Shown one piece after another: positions 17,941 through 26,357 of a stretch of DNA of 64,000 nt. The stretch is taken from NCBI RefSeq assembly GCF_006716485.1, contig NZ_VFPD01000001.1:525806-589805 (forward strand). The letters run 5' to 3'. A program made the position numbers and the translations under genes. Numbering within the stretch: the stretch's first letter is position 1; each line of letters starts with the position of its first letter. Under the pieces are notes generated by a model. It ran no database searches, was not told the origin of the DNA, and worked only from the letters and a program-made list of their open reading frames with translations. The DNA is from Chryseobacterium aquifrigidense (GTDB taxonomy: Bacteria; Bacteroidota; Bacteroidia; Flavobacteriales; Weeksellaceae).

Positions 17941-18259
17941 TTTATCCTTTATATATTTATTTGTTTTCGATCTTCAGAATATAATAATCTCCCGCAGATT
18001 TTCACCGATAACACAGATGTTTTTGCACTTATTTATACAATTGGTGTAATCCATCAACCTTTAGAAGAAAAAATATACGGTATAAAATTTTATCGCAGAT
18101 AAAATCTTTGCGCCTTAAAAACATATTGAAAGTAAAAAAATCGCGTCTTTGCGTAATCCAACCTAAAATGATCCTCACTTTCTGAGCTTTCTCAACCTTT
18201 TTAACTTCTCCAAATTTCCTTTCTTAACCTACATCAACTTTTTAAACACCTGCTTGCCG
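17941..18259. other. Non-coding gap with degenerate scattered phrases
   Basis: I find no ORF here. The stretch contains CTCCCGCAGATTTTCACCG plus ATAACACAGAT, ATCGCAGATAAAATC followed by TTTGCGCCTTAAAA, and GCGTCTTTGCGTAAT. Close versions occur at 39232-39300 (TATCGCAGATAAAATC, GTGCCTTAAAA, TTTTGCGTCTTAGCG) and 43261-43325 (TCTCCCACAGATCACC). The last 80 bases are pyrimidine-rich, leading into the pirin promoter. Confidence 0.7.
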
Positions 18260-18267
18260 TACATTTG
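18260..18267 (+). promoter_or_regulatory. -7 box for the pirin gene
   Basis: TACATTTG matches TAnnTTTG, 20 bases before the ATG at 18288. Confidence 0.6.
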
Positions 18268-18287
18268 TACTATAAATAATCACAGAA

Positions 18288-19016
18288 ATGAAAACAGTAT
18301 ATCATAAAGCAGATTCAAGAGGCCATGCCAACCACGGATGGTTGAATTCTTACCATACATTCAGTTTTGCCAACTATCAAAACAGAGACAGAACAAATTT
18401 TGGAGTTTTAAGAGTATTAAACGACGATACCGTTTCTCAGGGGATGGGCTTCGGAACACACCCGCACAGAGATATGGAAATTATTTCAATCCCTTTGGAA
18501 GGAGATCTGGAGCATAAAGATTCAATGGGAACCACAGCGGTGATCAGAAAAGGAGAAATTCAGGTGATGAGCGCCGGAACCGGTGTAATGCACAGTGAAT
18601 ACAATAAAAATAAAGACGAGGAGGTAAAATTCCTTCAGATCTGGGTGTTCCCAAAAGAACAGAATGTTGAACCGAGATATGATCAGAAAAGCATCAAAGA
18701 AGGCGAGAAAATCAATGGATTCCAACAGATTTTATCTCCCAATAAAAATGATGACGGAGTTTGGATTCATCAGGATGCCTGGTTCAACTTGGCCAACTTT
18801 ACAAAAGGAAATGGCAAAAATTATATGCTCAACAAAAAAGGAAACGGAGTGTATGCATTTGTTTTAAAAGGAAGTGCAAAAATCGGAGACCGCGTTCTGA
18901 ATGAAAGAGACGGGTTGGGAATCTGGGATACACAGAGCTTTAATATTGAAGCAGTAGAAGACACTGAAGTATTATTAATGGAAGTCCCAATGGAACTGCC
19001 GTCTTATCTTAAATAA
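18288..19016 (+). CDS. Pirin family protein (bicupin)
   Basis: The 242-residue cytosolic bicupin matches the bacterial YhhW-like pirins. The N-terminal cupin has all four metal ligands: H58, H60 (THPHRDME), H102 and E104 (MHSE), the same pattern as pirin and quercetinase-active YhhW. A C-terminal cupin follows from about residue 145. Some family members show quercetin 2,3-dioxygenase activity and others act in redox or transcriptional regulation; the sequence does not decide. The FMN reductase gene follows 36 bases later, so the two may share a transcript linked to redox or electrophile stress. Confidence 0.92.
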   Translation: MKTVYHKADSRGHANHGWLNSYHTFSFANYQNRDRTNFGVLRVLNDDTVSQGMGFGTHPHRDMEIISIPLEGDLEHKDSMGTTAVIRKGEIQVMSAGTGVMHSEYNKNKDEEVKFLQIWVFPKEQNVEPRYDQKSIKEGEKINGFQQILSPNKNDDGVWIHQDAWFNLANFTKGNGKNYMLNKKGNGVYAFVLKGSAKIGDRVLNERDGLGIWDTQSFNIEAVEDTEVLLMEVPMELPSYLK

Positions 19017-19052
19017 AAAACTAAATTTGTAATCTTAAAATAAACCTCACCT

Positions 19053-19604
19053 ATGAAAATTTTAGCAATAGCAGGAAGTAACTCAGAAGCTTCAATGAAC
19101 AAACAGTTGGTAGCATATGCATCAACATTATTTGAAAATGCAGAAGTAGAAGTGATCGATTTAAATCCTTTTGAAATGCCTATCTATAAACATGAAAGAG
19201 AATTAGCAGGTGGTGTTCCACAGGAAGCTCATGATTTTGCAGCAAAAATTGACGGTGCAAATTTATTATTGGTTTCTCTGGGAGAGCACAACGGAACGTA
19301 CTCTACAGCATTCAAAAATGTATTCGACTGGGTATCCAGAATCAAAGACAGAACAGTCTGGAATGAAGTACCTATGCTATTGATGTCTACATCTCCCGGA
19401 GGTAGAGGTGGAGCAGGAGTTTTGGAAGCAGCATCAAAGCGTTTCCCTTTCCATGGAGGAAATGTGGTGGAAACTTTTTCACTTCCTTTCTTTAATGATA
19501 ACTTTGATAAAGCAGCTCAGAAAATTTCTAATGAAGAGAAAGACAGTGAGTTAAAAGAAAAAATAAAGAAGATTGCAGCCATTGAAACAATCCTTGAAAA
19601 ATAG
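19053..19604 (+). CDS. NADPH-dependent FMN reductase family protein
   Basis: The 183-residue flavodoxin-like protein starts with the FMN phosphate loop ILAIAGSNSEASMN (residues 3-16). It continues with the SLGEHNGTYSTAFKNVFDW segment and the MSTSPGGRGGAGVLE loop typical of the NADPH_FMN_red/ArsH-like family. Members reduce FMN, quinones, azo dyes or chromate; the natural substrate is unknown. It is cytosolic, with no signal or membrane segment. It lies 36 bases after the pirin gene in the same direction, a plausible two-gene unit. Confidence 0.9.
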   Translation: MKILAIAGSNSEASMNKQLVAYASTLFENAEVEVIDLNPFEMPIYKHERELAGGVPQEAHDFAAKIDGANLLLVSLGEHNGTYSTAFKNVFDWVSRIKDRTVWNEVPMLLMSTSPGGRGGAGVLEAASKRFPFHGGNVVETFSLPFFNDNFDKAAQKISNEEKDSELKEKIKKIAAIETILEK

Positions 19605-19629
19605 AATTTGAATATTCATTTAAAATTAC

Positions 19630-19637
19630 TATTTTTG
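19630..19637 (+). promoter_or_regulatory. -7 box of a possible small transcript
   Basis: TATTTTTG fits TAnnTTTG and lies 14 bases before a short ORF that is followed by a strong terminator. Confidence 0.5.
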
Positions 19638-19651
19638 CAAAAAGAAAAGAG

Positions 19652-19726
19652 ATGAAAATTCAGACCTCCTATAAACAATATTTTTCTCATAAAGGGAAAG
19701 TTGTGGGCTCTGAAATTCTGAGATAA
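19652..19726 (+). CDS. Possible 24-codon leader ORF upstream of purM
   Basis: ATG at 19652 opens a 24-residue frame (MKIQTSYKQYFSHKG, ending SEILR). It is preceded by AAAAGAAAAGAG, a purine-rich possible ribosome site, and a -7 box at 19630. The stop at 19724-19726 lies 8 bases before a strong hairpin terminator. I do not recognise the peptide. It could be a real small protein, an attenuator leader for the purine genes, or chance within a small RNA. No run of a single regulatory amino acid is visible. Confidence 0.35.
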   Translation: MKIQTSYKQYFSHKGKVVGSEILR

Positions 19727-19733
19727 AATAACG

Positions 19734-19770
19734 GCCGATAATCTGAAAAGATTGTCGGCTTTTTTGTTTT
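19734..19770 (+). terminator. Strong intrinsic terminator upstream of purM
   Basis: An 11-base-pair stem (19734-19744 with 19749-19759) starts GCCGA and ends TCGGC, closes on a GAAA tetraloop and is followed by TTTTTTGTTTT. It ends the small transcript, or conditionally blocks read-through into purM 116 bases downstream. Confidence 0.85.
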
Positions 19771-19885
19771 CTAAAATCGAGTATAAAAGTAATTGAAATA
19801 TTAAAAGATAATAAGATTCCGGAAACCGTTACTAGATCATAAATAGTATGAAATCTGAAATCTGAATCTAAAAATCTAAGCAGAC

Positions 19886-20878
19886 ATGAGCAACACTTAC
19901 AAATCAGCAGGAGTAGACAAAGAAGAAGGATACAAAACGGTTGACAAGATCAAAAAAGCGGTCGGTGAAACCCACAATTCCAATGTACTGAACCACTTGG
20001 GAAGTTTTGGTGCTTTCTATGAAATCGGTGGATACAAAAATCCGGTTCTTGTATCAGGAACAGATGGAGTGGGAACAAAGCTGAAAGTAGCGTTAGATAC
20101 CAAAAAATACGATTCTATTGGGGTAGATTGTTTCGCAATGTGTGCCAACGATATCCTTTGCCACGGAGCAAAACCGTTATTCTTTTTAGATTATCTGGCT
20201 TGTGGAAAGCTAGATTCTGAAATCGCTGCAGAAATCGTTTTAGGAATGGTTGCCGCTTGTAAGGATAACAACTGTGCTTTGATTGGCGGAGAAACTGCTG
20301 AAATGCCGGGAATGTACCAGCCGGGAGATTATGATGTTGCAGGATTCTGTGTAGGAATCGTAGAAAAAGACCAGATCATTGACGGTTCTAAGATAAAAGC
20401 TGGAAACAAAATTATTGCATTACCAAGCTCAGGATTCCACTCAAACGGATTCTCTTTAGTAAGAAAAGTATTCCCGAACTTTGAAGAAGAATTTGAAGGA
20501 AAACCCTTATATGAAACACTTTTAGTTCCTACAAGACTATACTATAAGGATATCCATAAAGTATTGGAAGAAGTGAAAGTAGAAGGAATTGCTCACATCA
20601 CAGGAGGTGGTCTTTACGAAAACGTTCCTAGAATTATTCCTGAAGGACTTTGTGCTTCTATCGATGAACAAAAAATCAGAATTCCTAGTGTGATGCTTGA
20701 ACTTGAAAAAAGAGGCGGAGTGACACGTGAAGAAATGCACGGAACATTCAATATGGGCGTAGGAATGGTAATCGTTGTAGATGCTGAACATGCTGAAAAA
20801 GTATTGCACCTTTTAGATGATGCTTACGAAATCGGAGAAATTACTGAAGGAGCAGAGAAAATCAATTTAAAGTTTTAG
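19886..20878 (+). CDS. purM: Phosphoribosylformylglycinamidine cyclo-ligase (AIR synthase)
   Basis: This enzyme closes the imidazole ring of AIR from FGAM with ATP, the fifth step of purine synthesis. The 330-residue length is normal. Family motifs are intact: SGTDGVGTKLKVA near residue 55, DCFAMCANDILCHGAKPLFFLDYLA, GGETAEMPGMY and SSGFHSNGFSL. The enzyme is cytosolic and dimeric. It begins the purM-purN-purH-purD-guaA run, all in one direction but with intergenic gaps of 90-190 bases that hold repeats and secondary promoters, so it is a loose cluster rather than a tight operon. Confidence 0.97.
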   Translation: MSNTYKSAGVDKEEGYKTVDKIKKAVGETHNSNVLNHLGSFGAFYEIGGYKNPVLVSGTDGVGTKLKVALDTKKYDSIGVDCFAMCANDILCHGAKPLFFLDYLACGKLDSEIAAEIVLGMVAACKDNNCALIGGETAEMPGMYQPGDYDVAGFCVGIVEKDQIIDGSKIKAGNKIIALPSSGFHSNGFSLVRKVFPNFEEEFEGKPLYETLLVPTRLYYKDIHKVLEEVKVEGIAHITGGGLYENVPRIIPEGLCASIDEQKIRIPSVMLELEKRGGVTREEMHGTFNMGVGMVIVVDAEHAEKVLHLLDDAYEIGEITEGAEKINLKF

Positions 20879-20884
20879 AAGCTT

Positions 20885-20968
20885 AATCCCGCTTTCCGCT
20901 ATATCTTTTTTGCCGGTGCTTTTTTACAAAGCCATTTCAAAAAAAGGATGCCGCTGCAATCGGGGCTA
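20885..20968 (-). repeat. Dispersed flavobacterial repeat, AGCCCCGAT...GCGGGA type, inverted copy
   Basis: Read on the minus strand it opens TAGCCCCGATTGCAGCGG and closes ATATAGCGGAAAGCGGGATT, matching the ends of the copy at 1756-1843 with a different core (GGCATCCTTT, then an A/T-rich middle). It fills the purM-purN gap. Confidence 0.75.
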
Positions 20969-20984
20969 GTTAATAACATTCAAA

Positions 20985-21015
20985 GCCTTGTCAAGGTTTT
21001 AAACCTTGACAAGGC
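20985..21015. repeat. Perfect 15-bp inverted repeat just before purN
   Basis: GCCTTGTCAAGGTTT (20985-20999) faces its exact complement AAACCTTGACAAGGC (21001-21015) across one base. Each arm is itself partly palindromic (CCTTGTCAAGG). It ends 13 bases before the purN ATG, so a stem here in the mRNA would sit on the ribosome-binding region. No T run follows, so it is not a classic terminator. Confidence 0.85.
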
Positions 21016-21028
21016 TAATAAAATAAAT

Positions 21029-21592
21029 ATGAAGAATATCGTTGTACTCGTATCCGGTTCAGGAACCAATCTGCAGAGAATCATTGATACTATTGACTCA
21101 GGAGAAATCCGGAATGCAAAAGTAACTTTGGTGGTAGCAGACAGAGAATGTTTCGGATTGGAAAGAGCCAAGAATCATAATATAGAAAACATACTCATTC
21201 CAAGAGGAAAGAATTTCAGCAGTGAATTGGCTAAAGTAATCCCTGAAAATACAGACCTTATTGTATTGGCAGGATTTTTATCCATCTTAAAATCTGAATT
21301 CTGCGAAAACTGGAATGGTAAAATAATCAATATTCACCCGGCCTTGCTTCCGAAATTCGGAGGAAAAGGAATGTGGGGAATGAACGTTCACAATGCAGTT
21401 ATTGAAGCTAAAGAAGTAGAGAGTGGGGCGACTGTACATTTTGTGACACCGGGCATTGACGAGGGAGAAGCTATTCTTCAGAAATCTTTTGAAGTAACCG
21501 CTGATGATACTCCTGAAACCCTGGCTCAGAAAGTTCACCAGATTGAATATGAAATTTTCCCGCTGGCCATCAATAAGGTTCTGGGAAACTAA
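21029..21592 (+). CDS. purN: Phosphoribosylglycinamide formyltransferase
   Basis: This enzyme transfers the formyl group from 10-formyl-THF to GAR in purine synthesis. I placed the start at 21029 (MKNIVVLVSGSGTNLQ): the upstream frame to 20948 translates repeat sequence and is unlike PurN. The protein is then 187 residues, the usual size. Motifs: phosphate loop SGSGTNLQ, the IINIHPALLP segment with catalytic Asn and His, KFGGKGMWGMNVHNAV, and the catalytic Asp in TPGIDEGEAI. An inverted repeat just upstream may influence its translation. Confidence 0.96.
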   Translation: MKNIVVLVSGSGTNLQRIIDTIDSGEIRNAKVTLVVADRECFGLERAKNHNIENILIPRGKNFSSELAKVIPENTDLIVLAGFLSILKSEFCENWNGKIINIHPALLPKFGGKGMWGMNVHNAVIEAKEVESGATVHFVTPGIDEGEAILQKSFEVTADDTPETLAQKVHQIEYEIFPLAINKVLGN

Positions 21593-21735
21593 TTCCTTTC
21601 CTTTGGAAGGGTGTCAGAAATCAAGAATTTTTGACGTGATATCAAAGAAATCTAAGTAAAATAAAAGTAAGTTCGGAGGTGAAAGACCCGAACACAGTTT
21701 GAAATAGCTGTAAAAAGTAAAAAATTGAAAGTAAA

Positions 21736-23253
21736 ATGAGTAAAAAGAGAGTTTTAATCAGTGTTTCTGACAAAAGTGGATTAGTAGAATTCGCGCAGTT
21801 TTTGGAAGCTCAGAATTATGAGTTGATCTCCACAGGAGGAACGTTCAAACATTTGAAAGACGCTGGTTTAAATCCTATTCAGATTGATGAGGTAACCAAT
21901 TTCCCTGAAATGTTGGATGGAAGAGTGAAAACTCTACACCCGAAAGTTCACGGTGGGCTGCTGGCTGTTCGTACCAACGAAGAGCACATGAAAACCGTTC
22001 AGGAACACGGAATTGGTCTGATTGACATGGTGATCGTAAACCTTTATCCTTTCTTTGAAAATGTAAACAAAGACATTTCTTTACATGAGAAAGTAGAGTT
22101 TATCGATATCGGAGGCCCTTCAATGCTTCGTTCTGCAGCTAAAAACTTTGATTCTGTTACAGTAATCACTGATGTTGAAGATTATGCAGCAGTGAAAATT
22201 GAAATGGAACAGAACGGTGATACGTATATCGAAACCCGTAAAAAACTGGCAGGAAAAGTATTCAACCTTACTTCTGCATATGATGCAGCAATTTCAAGAA
22301 TGCTTTTAGATGAAGAATATCCTACATACTTAAATGCTTCTTACAAAAAAGTTGCTGACCTAAGATATGGAGAAAACCCTCATCAGACAGCAGCTTACTA
22401 CGTTTCTACTTTCGAGAATGGAGCTATGAAAGACTTCGAACAGCTTGGAGGTAAGGAACTTTCTTTCAACAATCTTCGTGATATGGACCTTTGCTGGAAA
22501 GTAGTTACTGAGTTCAAAGAAGAAATGGCTTGTTGTGCCGTAAAACACTCTACCCCTTGTGGAGTGGCTATCGGAACTTCAGCATTGGAGACTTATCAGA
22601 AAACATTTGAATGTGACCCGGTTTCTATCTTTGGCGGAATTGTTGCAATGAACTATAAAATTGACGCAGCAACAGCGGAAGAATTAAACAAAACTTTCCT
22701 TGAAATTGTAATGGCTCCTGAATTTGATGAGGAAGCCCTTGAAGTTTTAAGAAAAAAGAAAAACCTGAGAATCATCAAAATCGTAAACCCTGTTTCAGAC
22801 AAACAGACCTGGGTGAAAGTAGACGGAGGAATCCTTGTTCAGGATAATGACCTTCACTTCTCAGATGATATCAAAGTGGTAACTGAAGTACAGCCTACTG
22901 AAGAACAGAAAAAAGCATTACTTTTCTCTCAGAGAGTGGTAAAATATGTGAAGTCTAACGCGATTGTGGTTTCCAACGGAGTTCAGGCATTCGGTATCGG
23001 TGGCGGACAGGTAAACAGAATCTGGGCTACTCAGCAGGCTATCGAGAGAGCTAAAGAAAAATTCTCAGGAGATTTGGTATTGGCTTCAGATGCGTTTTTC
23101 CCTTTCCGTGATGTGGTAGATTTCTGCGCTCAGGAAGGTATCAAGGCGATTATTCAGCCTGGTGGAAGTGTAAAAGATCAGGATAGTATTGAGGCTGCAA
23201 ACGAGCACAAGATCCCGATGATGTTTACAGGGGTGAGACACTTTTTCCACTAA
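21736..23253 (+). CDS. purH: Bifunctional AICAR formyltransferase/IMP cyclohydrolase
   Basis: This protein carries out the last two steps to IMP. The N-terminal MGS-like IMP cyclohydrolase domain covers about residues 1-145 ([38 protein letters not shown]). The AICAR formyltransferase domain follows, with [13 protein letters not shown], the [11 protein letters not shown] motif (catalytic Lys-His), SIFGGIVA, and a C-terminal DAFFPFRD / [14 protein letters not shown]. Its 505 residues are typical. The 143-base gap from purN holds a weak GTTCGG/CCGAAC hairpin and no clear -7 box, so transcription from upstream is likely. Confidence 0.97.
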   Translation: MSKKRVLISVSDKSGLVEFAQFLEAQNYELISTGGTFKHLKDAGLNPIQIDEVTNFPEMLDGRVKTLHPKVHGGLLAVRTNEEHMKTVQEHGIGLIDMVIVNLYPFFENVNKDISLHEKVEFIDIGGPSMLRSAAKNFDSVTVITDVEDYAAVKIEMEQNGDTYIETRKKLAGKVFNLTSAYDAAISRMLLDEEYPTYLNASYKKVADLRYGENPHQTAAYYVSTFENGAMKDFEQLGGKELSFNNLRDMDLCWKVVTEFKEEMACCAVKHSTPCGVAIGTSALETYQKTFECDPVSIFGGIVAMNYKIDAATAEELNKTFLEIVMAPEFDEEALEVLRKKKNLRIIKIVNPVSDKQTWVKVDGGILVQDNDLHFSDDIKVVTEVQPTEEQKKALLFSQRVVKYVKSNAIVVSNGVQAFGIGGGQVNRIWATQQAIERAKEKFSGDLVLASDAFFPFRDVVDFCAQEGIKAIIQPGGSVKDQDSIEAANEHKIPMMFTGVRHFFH

Positions 23254-23306
23254 TTAAAATAGAATTAAAAAATAATTGGGGATTGTATTTTTAGCATTCA
23301 AAATTA

Positions 23307-23314
23307 TATATTTG
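23307..23314 (+). promoter_or_regulatory. -7 box for purD
   Basis: TATATTTG matches the consensus. A TTG at 23283-23285 is 21 bases upstream and the ATG is 28 bases downstream. Confidence 0.6.
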
Positions 23315-23342
23315 TAAAATAAGACTAGATAATAAATAAAGT

Positions 23343-24581
23343 ATGAGAATATTAATCATAGGTGAAGGCGGTAGAGAATCTGCTTTAGCGGCAAAGCTTC
23401 AGAATGACTCAAGAATTTCTAAAATGTTTTTTGCCAACGGGAATGCTACTACCGATGTAATAGGGAAAAATGTTCATTTATCAGAAATCAAAGAACTTAG
23501 AGATTTCGCTATTAAAGAAAAAGTTGATCTTACGATCGTAGGTCCTGAAGCTCCTCTTGTAGCGGGTATCAAGGACGAATTTAAAAAGCATGATCTTAAA
23601 GTTTTCGGGCCTAATCAAAAAGTAGCAAGCCTGGAAGGAAGTAAAGCTTTCTCTAAGAAATTTATGCAGACCTATGATATCAAAACAGCTAAGGCTGTCG
23701 TATTTGATTCATACAACGATGCTAAAGAATATGTGCAGACACAGCAATATCCTTTGGTAATCAAGGCTAGCGGTTTAGCAGGTGGAAAAGGTGTTGTTAT
23801 TTGTGACAACCTTGAAGAAGCTGAAGCTACCATCCATGACTTCATGATCAGAAGAATCTATGGTGATGCTGGTATCCGTTTAGTTATTGAAGAATATTTA
23901 CAAGGTTTTGAAGCTTCTATCATTGCTTTCTCTAACGGAGAAAAATTATTCCCATGTGTAGCAGCAAAAGACTATAAAAAAGCTGGAAACGGAGATACAG
24001 GACCTAATACAGGAGGTATGGGTTCAGTAGCACCAAGCCCGGAATTTACTCAGGAACACTATGCAGATTTTGAGAAAAATATCTTAGAACCTACTGTTAA
24101 AGGTCTTAAAGCTGAAGGTTTCGGATTTAAAGGAATCATCTTCTTCGGATTGATGGTAACGAAAAACGGAGCTTACCTTCTGGAATACAACATGAGATTC
24201 GGTGATCCTGAAACTCAGGTATTGATGGCGTTAATGGAAAACAATCTTTTAGATGTGATCCAGGACTGTATGGAAGGAAAAGACATTGAGCTTAAGTTTA
24301 AAGACGAAAAAGCAGTTTGCCTTGTTATGTGTTCAGGAGGTTATCCGAGAAATATCGAAATAGGTTTCGAAATTACAGGAGAAGACAAATTGAAACATAG
24401 TAAACTGTTATATGCAGGAGCTGTCACCAAAGGTGATAAAGTGGTTTCCAATGGCGGTAGAGTACTGAACATTGTGGCTACAGGCGCTACCTACGAAGAT
24501 GCCCGCAAAAAAGTTTACGAAGATGCAGCTCACGTACATTTCGATTACGGCTTCTACAGAGAAGACATCGGAAAGTTTTAA
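23343..24581 (+). CDS. purD: Phosphoribosylamine--glycine ligase (GAR synthetase)
   Basis: This ATP-grasp ligase joins glycine to phosphoribosylamine, the second step of purine synthesis. The 412-residue protein shows the N-domain start MRILIIGEGGRESALA, EAPLVAG, and the ATP-grasp segments VIKASGLAGGKGV, EEYLQGFEASIIAF, NTGGMGSVAPSP and EYNMRFGDPETQV, all intact. A -7 box at 23307 gives it its own start point, and a terminator follows at 24598. It is the fourth purine gene in the cluster. Confidence 0.97.
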   Translation: MRILIIGEGGRESALAAKLQNDSRISKMFFANGNATTDVIGKNVHLSEIKELRDFAIKEKVDLTIVGPEAPLVAGIKDEFKKHDLKVFGPNQKVASLEGSKAFSKKFMQTYDIKTAKAVVFDSYNDAKEYVQTQQYPLVIKASGLAGGKGVVICDNLEEAEATIHDFMIRRIYGDAGIRLVIEEYLQGFEASIIAFSNGEKLFPCVAAKDYKKAGNGDTGPNTGGMGSVAPSPEFTQEHYADFEKNILEPTVKGLKAEGFGFKGIIFFGLMVTKNGAYLLEYNMRFGDPETQVLMALMENNLLDVIQDCMEGKDIELKFKDEKAVCLVMCSGGYPRNIEIGFEITGEDKLKHSKLLYAGAVTKGDKVVSNGGRVLNIVATGATYEDARKKVYEDAAHVHFDYGFYREDIGKF

Positions 24582-24597
24582 TAAAAATCACGAAAAA

Positions 24598-24627
24598 AGA
24601 TTTGGAGTCATTCCAAGTCTTTTTTTG
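24598..24627 (+). terminator. Intrinsic terminator after purD
   Basis: AGATTTGG (24598-24605) pairs with CCAAGTCT (24613-24620, one G-T pair), followed by TTTTTTT. The next ~145 bases before guaA are low-complexity (AAGCCATTAGC repeated, then ATCATTATCAATCATC). Confidence 0.8.
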
Positions 24628-24773
24628 TAAAACAGTTAATAATTAGAAGGTAGAAGCAAGAGGTTAGAAATTAGTCGGCGGAATGTGTATTGGGAGATAA
24701 TCTCCAAGCCAAAAGCCATTAGCAAGAAGCCATTAGCACTATCATTATCAATCATCATTTATCAATTATCAAA

Positions 24774-26303
24774 ATGAACAACGGTATTATTATTTTAGAT
24801 TTCGGATCCCAGTACAACCAGCTTATCGGAAGAAGAATCCGTGAGATGGGCGTGTACTCTGAAATCTTACCTTACAATACACCATTACAAGATATTTTAG
24901 CAAAACAGCCAAAAGGAATCATCCTTTCCGGTGGACCAAGTTCTGTAAATGCGGAAAATGCCCACCTGGTTGAAAAAGAATTATACGAACAGGGAGTTCC
25001 TGTACTGGGGATCTGCTATGGAATGCAGATGACAGCTCACCTTTTAGGAGGTAAAGTAAACAAAGGAGAAAAAGGAGAATATGGTAAGGCCAACTTAGAG
25101 ATCGTTAAAGAAAGCTCTTTATTAAAGGGAGTGACTCAGAACTCTGTCGTTTGGATGAGCCACTTTGACGAAGTAGGAGAATTGCCTGCAGGTTTTGAAT
25201 TAAATGCAAAATCAGGAGTAATTGCCTCTATCTCTAACGAAGAAAGTAAAATCTACTGTGTTCAGTTCCACCCGGAAGTATCTCATACAGAAGAAGGAGG
25301 GAAAATGCTTGAAAATTTCGTTTTCGGAATCTGCAACTCAGAGAAAAACTGGAAACTGACCAACTATATCGAGAAAACAGTTGAGGAAATCCGTGAGAAA
25401 GTAGGAGACAACAAAGTGATCCTTGGGCTTTCAGGAGGAGTAGACTCTTCTGTAGCTGCTGTTTTGATCCACAAAGCAATCGGTGATCAGTTGACTTGTA
25501 TCTTCGTAGATACGGGCTTATTGAGAAAGGATGAAGGCAAAAAAGTAATGGATCAGTATGGAGAGCATTTCCATATGAACATTAAAATGGTGGATGCTCA
25601 GGAAAGATTCCTTTCAAAACTAGCTGGAGTAGACGATCCTGAAGCGAAGAGAAAAATCATCGGAAACGAATTTATTCACGTATTTGACGAAGAATCTCAC
25701 AAAATTGAAGGGGCTAAATTTCTTGCTCAAGGGACTATTTATCCTGACGTTATCGAGAGCCAGTCTGTCAACGGACCATCTGCAGTAATCAAGTCTCACC
25801 ACAATGTGGGAGGACTTCCTGAAGATATGGAATTCGAGTTGCTAGAGCCATTAAGAGAACTTTTCAAAGACGAAGTAAGAAGAGTAGGAGAAGAATTGGG
25901 AATTCCTCACCACCTGGTATACAGACACCCTTTCCCAGGTCCTGGATTAGGAATCAGAGTATTGGGAGCGGTAGATGCTGAGAAAGTAAGAATCCTTCAG
26001 GAAGCTGACGATATCTTCATTGAAGAATTATATAAAAATGACCTTTACGAAAAAGTATCTCAGGCTTTCGTAGTACTTCTTCCGGTAAAATCTGTTGGAG
26101 TAATGGGAGATGAAAGAACTTACGAATACACAGCTGTAGTTCGTTCTGCCAACACCATCGACTTTATGACGGCAACATGGAGCAGACTTCCTTACGAGTT
26201 CTTGGATACTGTTTCAAGCAGAATCATCAACGAAGTAAGAGGAATCAACAGAGTAGCTTACGATATTTCAAGTAAACCACCTGCAACGATTGAGTGGGAA
26301 TAA
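24774..26303 (+). CDS. guaA: GMP synthase (glutamine-hydrolysing)
   Basis: This enzyme converts XMP to GMP using glutamine and ATP. The 509-residue protein has the class I glutamine amidotransferase domain first, with nucleophile C81 in GICYGMQ and the His/Glu pair in VQFHPEVSHTE. The ATP-pyrophosphatase domain starts at the PP-loop LGLSGGVDSSVAA near residue 220. The C-terminal dimerisation domain carries HPFPGPGLGIR and ends in the canonical PPATIEWE. It completes the purine cluster, isolated from purD by a terminator. Its own terminator is shared with the convergent gene. Confidence 0.98.
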   Translation: MNNGIIILDFGSQYNQLIGRRIREMGVYSEILPYNTPLQDILAKQPKGIILSGGPSSVNAENAHLVEKELYEQGVPVLGICYGMQMTAHLLGGKVNKGEKGEYGKANLEIVKESSLLKGVTQNSVVWMSHFDEVGELPAGFELNAKSGVIASISNEESKIYCVQFHPEVSHTEEGGKMLENFVFGICNSEKNWKLTNYIEKTVEEIREKVGDNKVILGLSGGVDSSVAAVLIHKAIGDQLTCIFVDTGLLRKDEGKKVMDQYGEHFHMNIKMVDAQERFLSKLAGVDDPEAKRKIIGNEFIHVFDEESHKIEGAKFLAQGTIYPDVIESQSVNGPSAVIKSHHNVGGLPEDMEFELLEPLRELFKDEVRRVGEELGIPHHLVYRHPFPGPGLGIRVLGAVDAEKVRILQEADDIFIEELYKNDLYEKVSQAFVVLLPVKSVGVMGDERTYEYTAVVRSANTIDFMTATWSRLPYEFLDTVSSRIINEVRGINRVAYDISSKPPATIEWE

Positions 26304-26327
26304 TCTTTGAGCTGAACTTAAAATATA

Positions 26328-26356
26328 AATCCTGCCCGTTTTGGGTGGGATTTTTT
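26328..26356. terminator. Terminator after guaA
   Basis: CCTGCCC (26331-26337) pairs with GGGTGGG (26343-26349, two G-T pairs), extended by AAT/ATT, then TTTTTTG. The next gene converges and ends at 26358. Confidence 0.7.
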
Positions 26357-26357
26357 G

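Noticed and set aside
20948..21028. Longer N-terminus of purN
   Set aside because: The extra codons translate the dispersed repeat and palindrome, and the PurN family begins at MKNIVVLVSGSG.
21671..21693. Hairpin GTTCGG/CCGAAC as purN terminator
   Set aside because: Only six or so pairs and no T run follow; it looks like part of the degenerate intergenic sequence.
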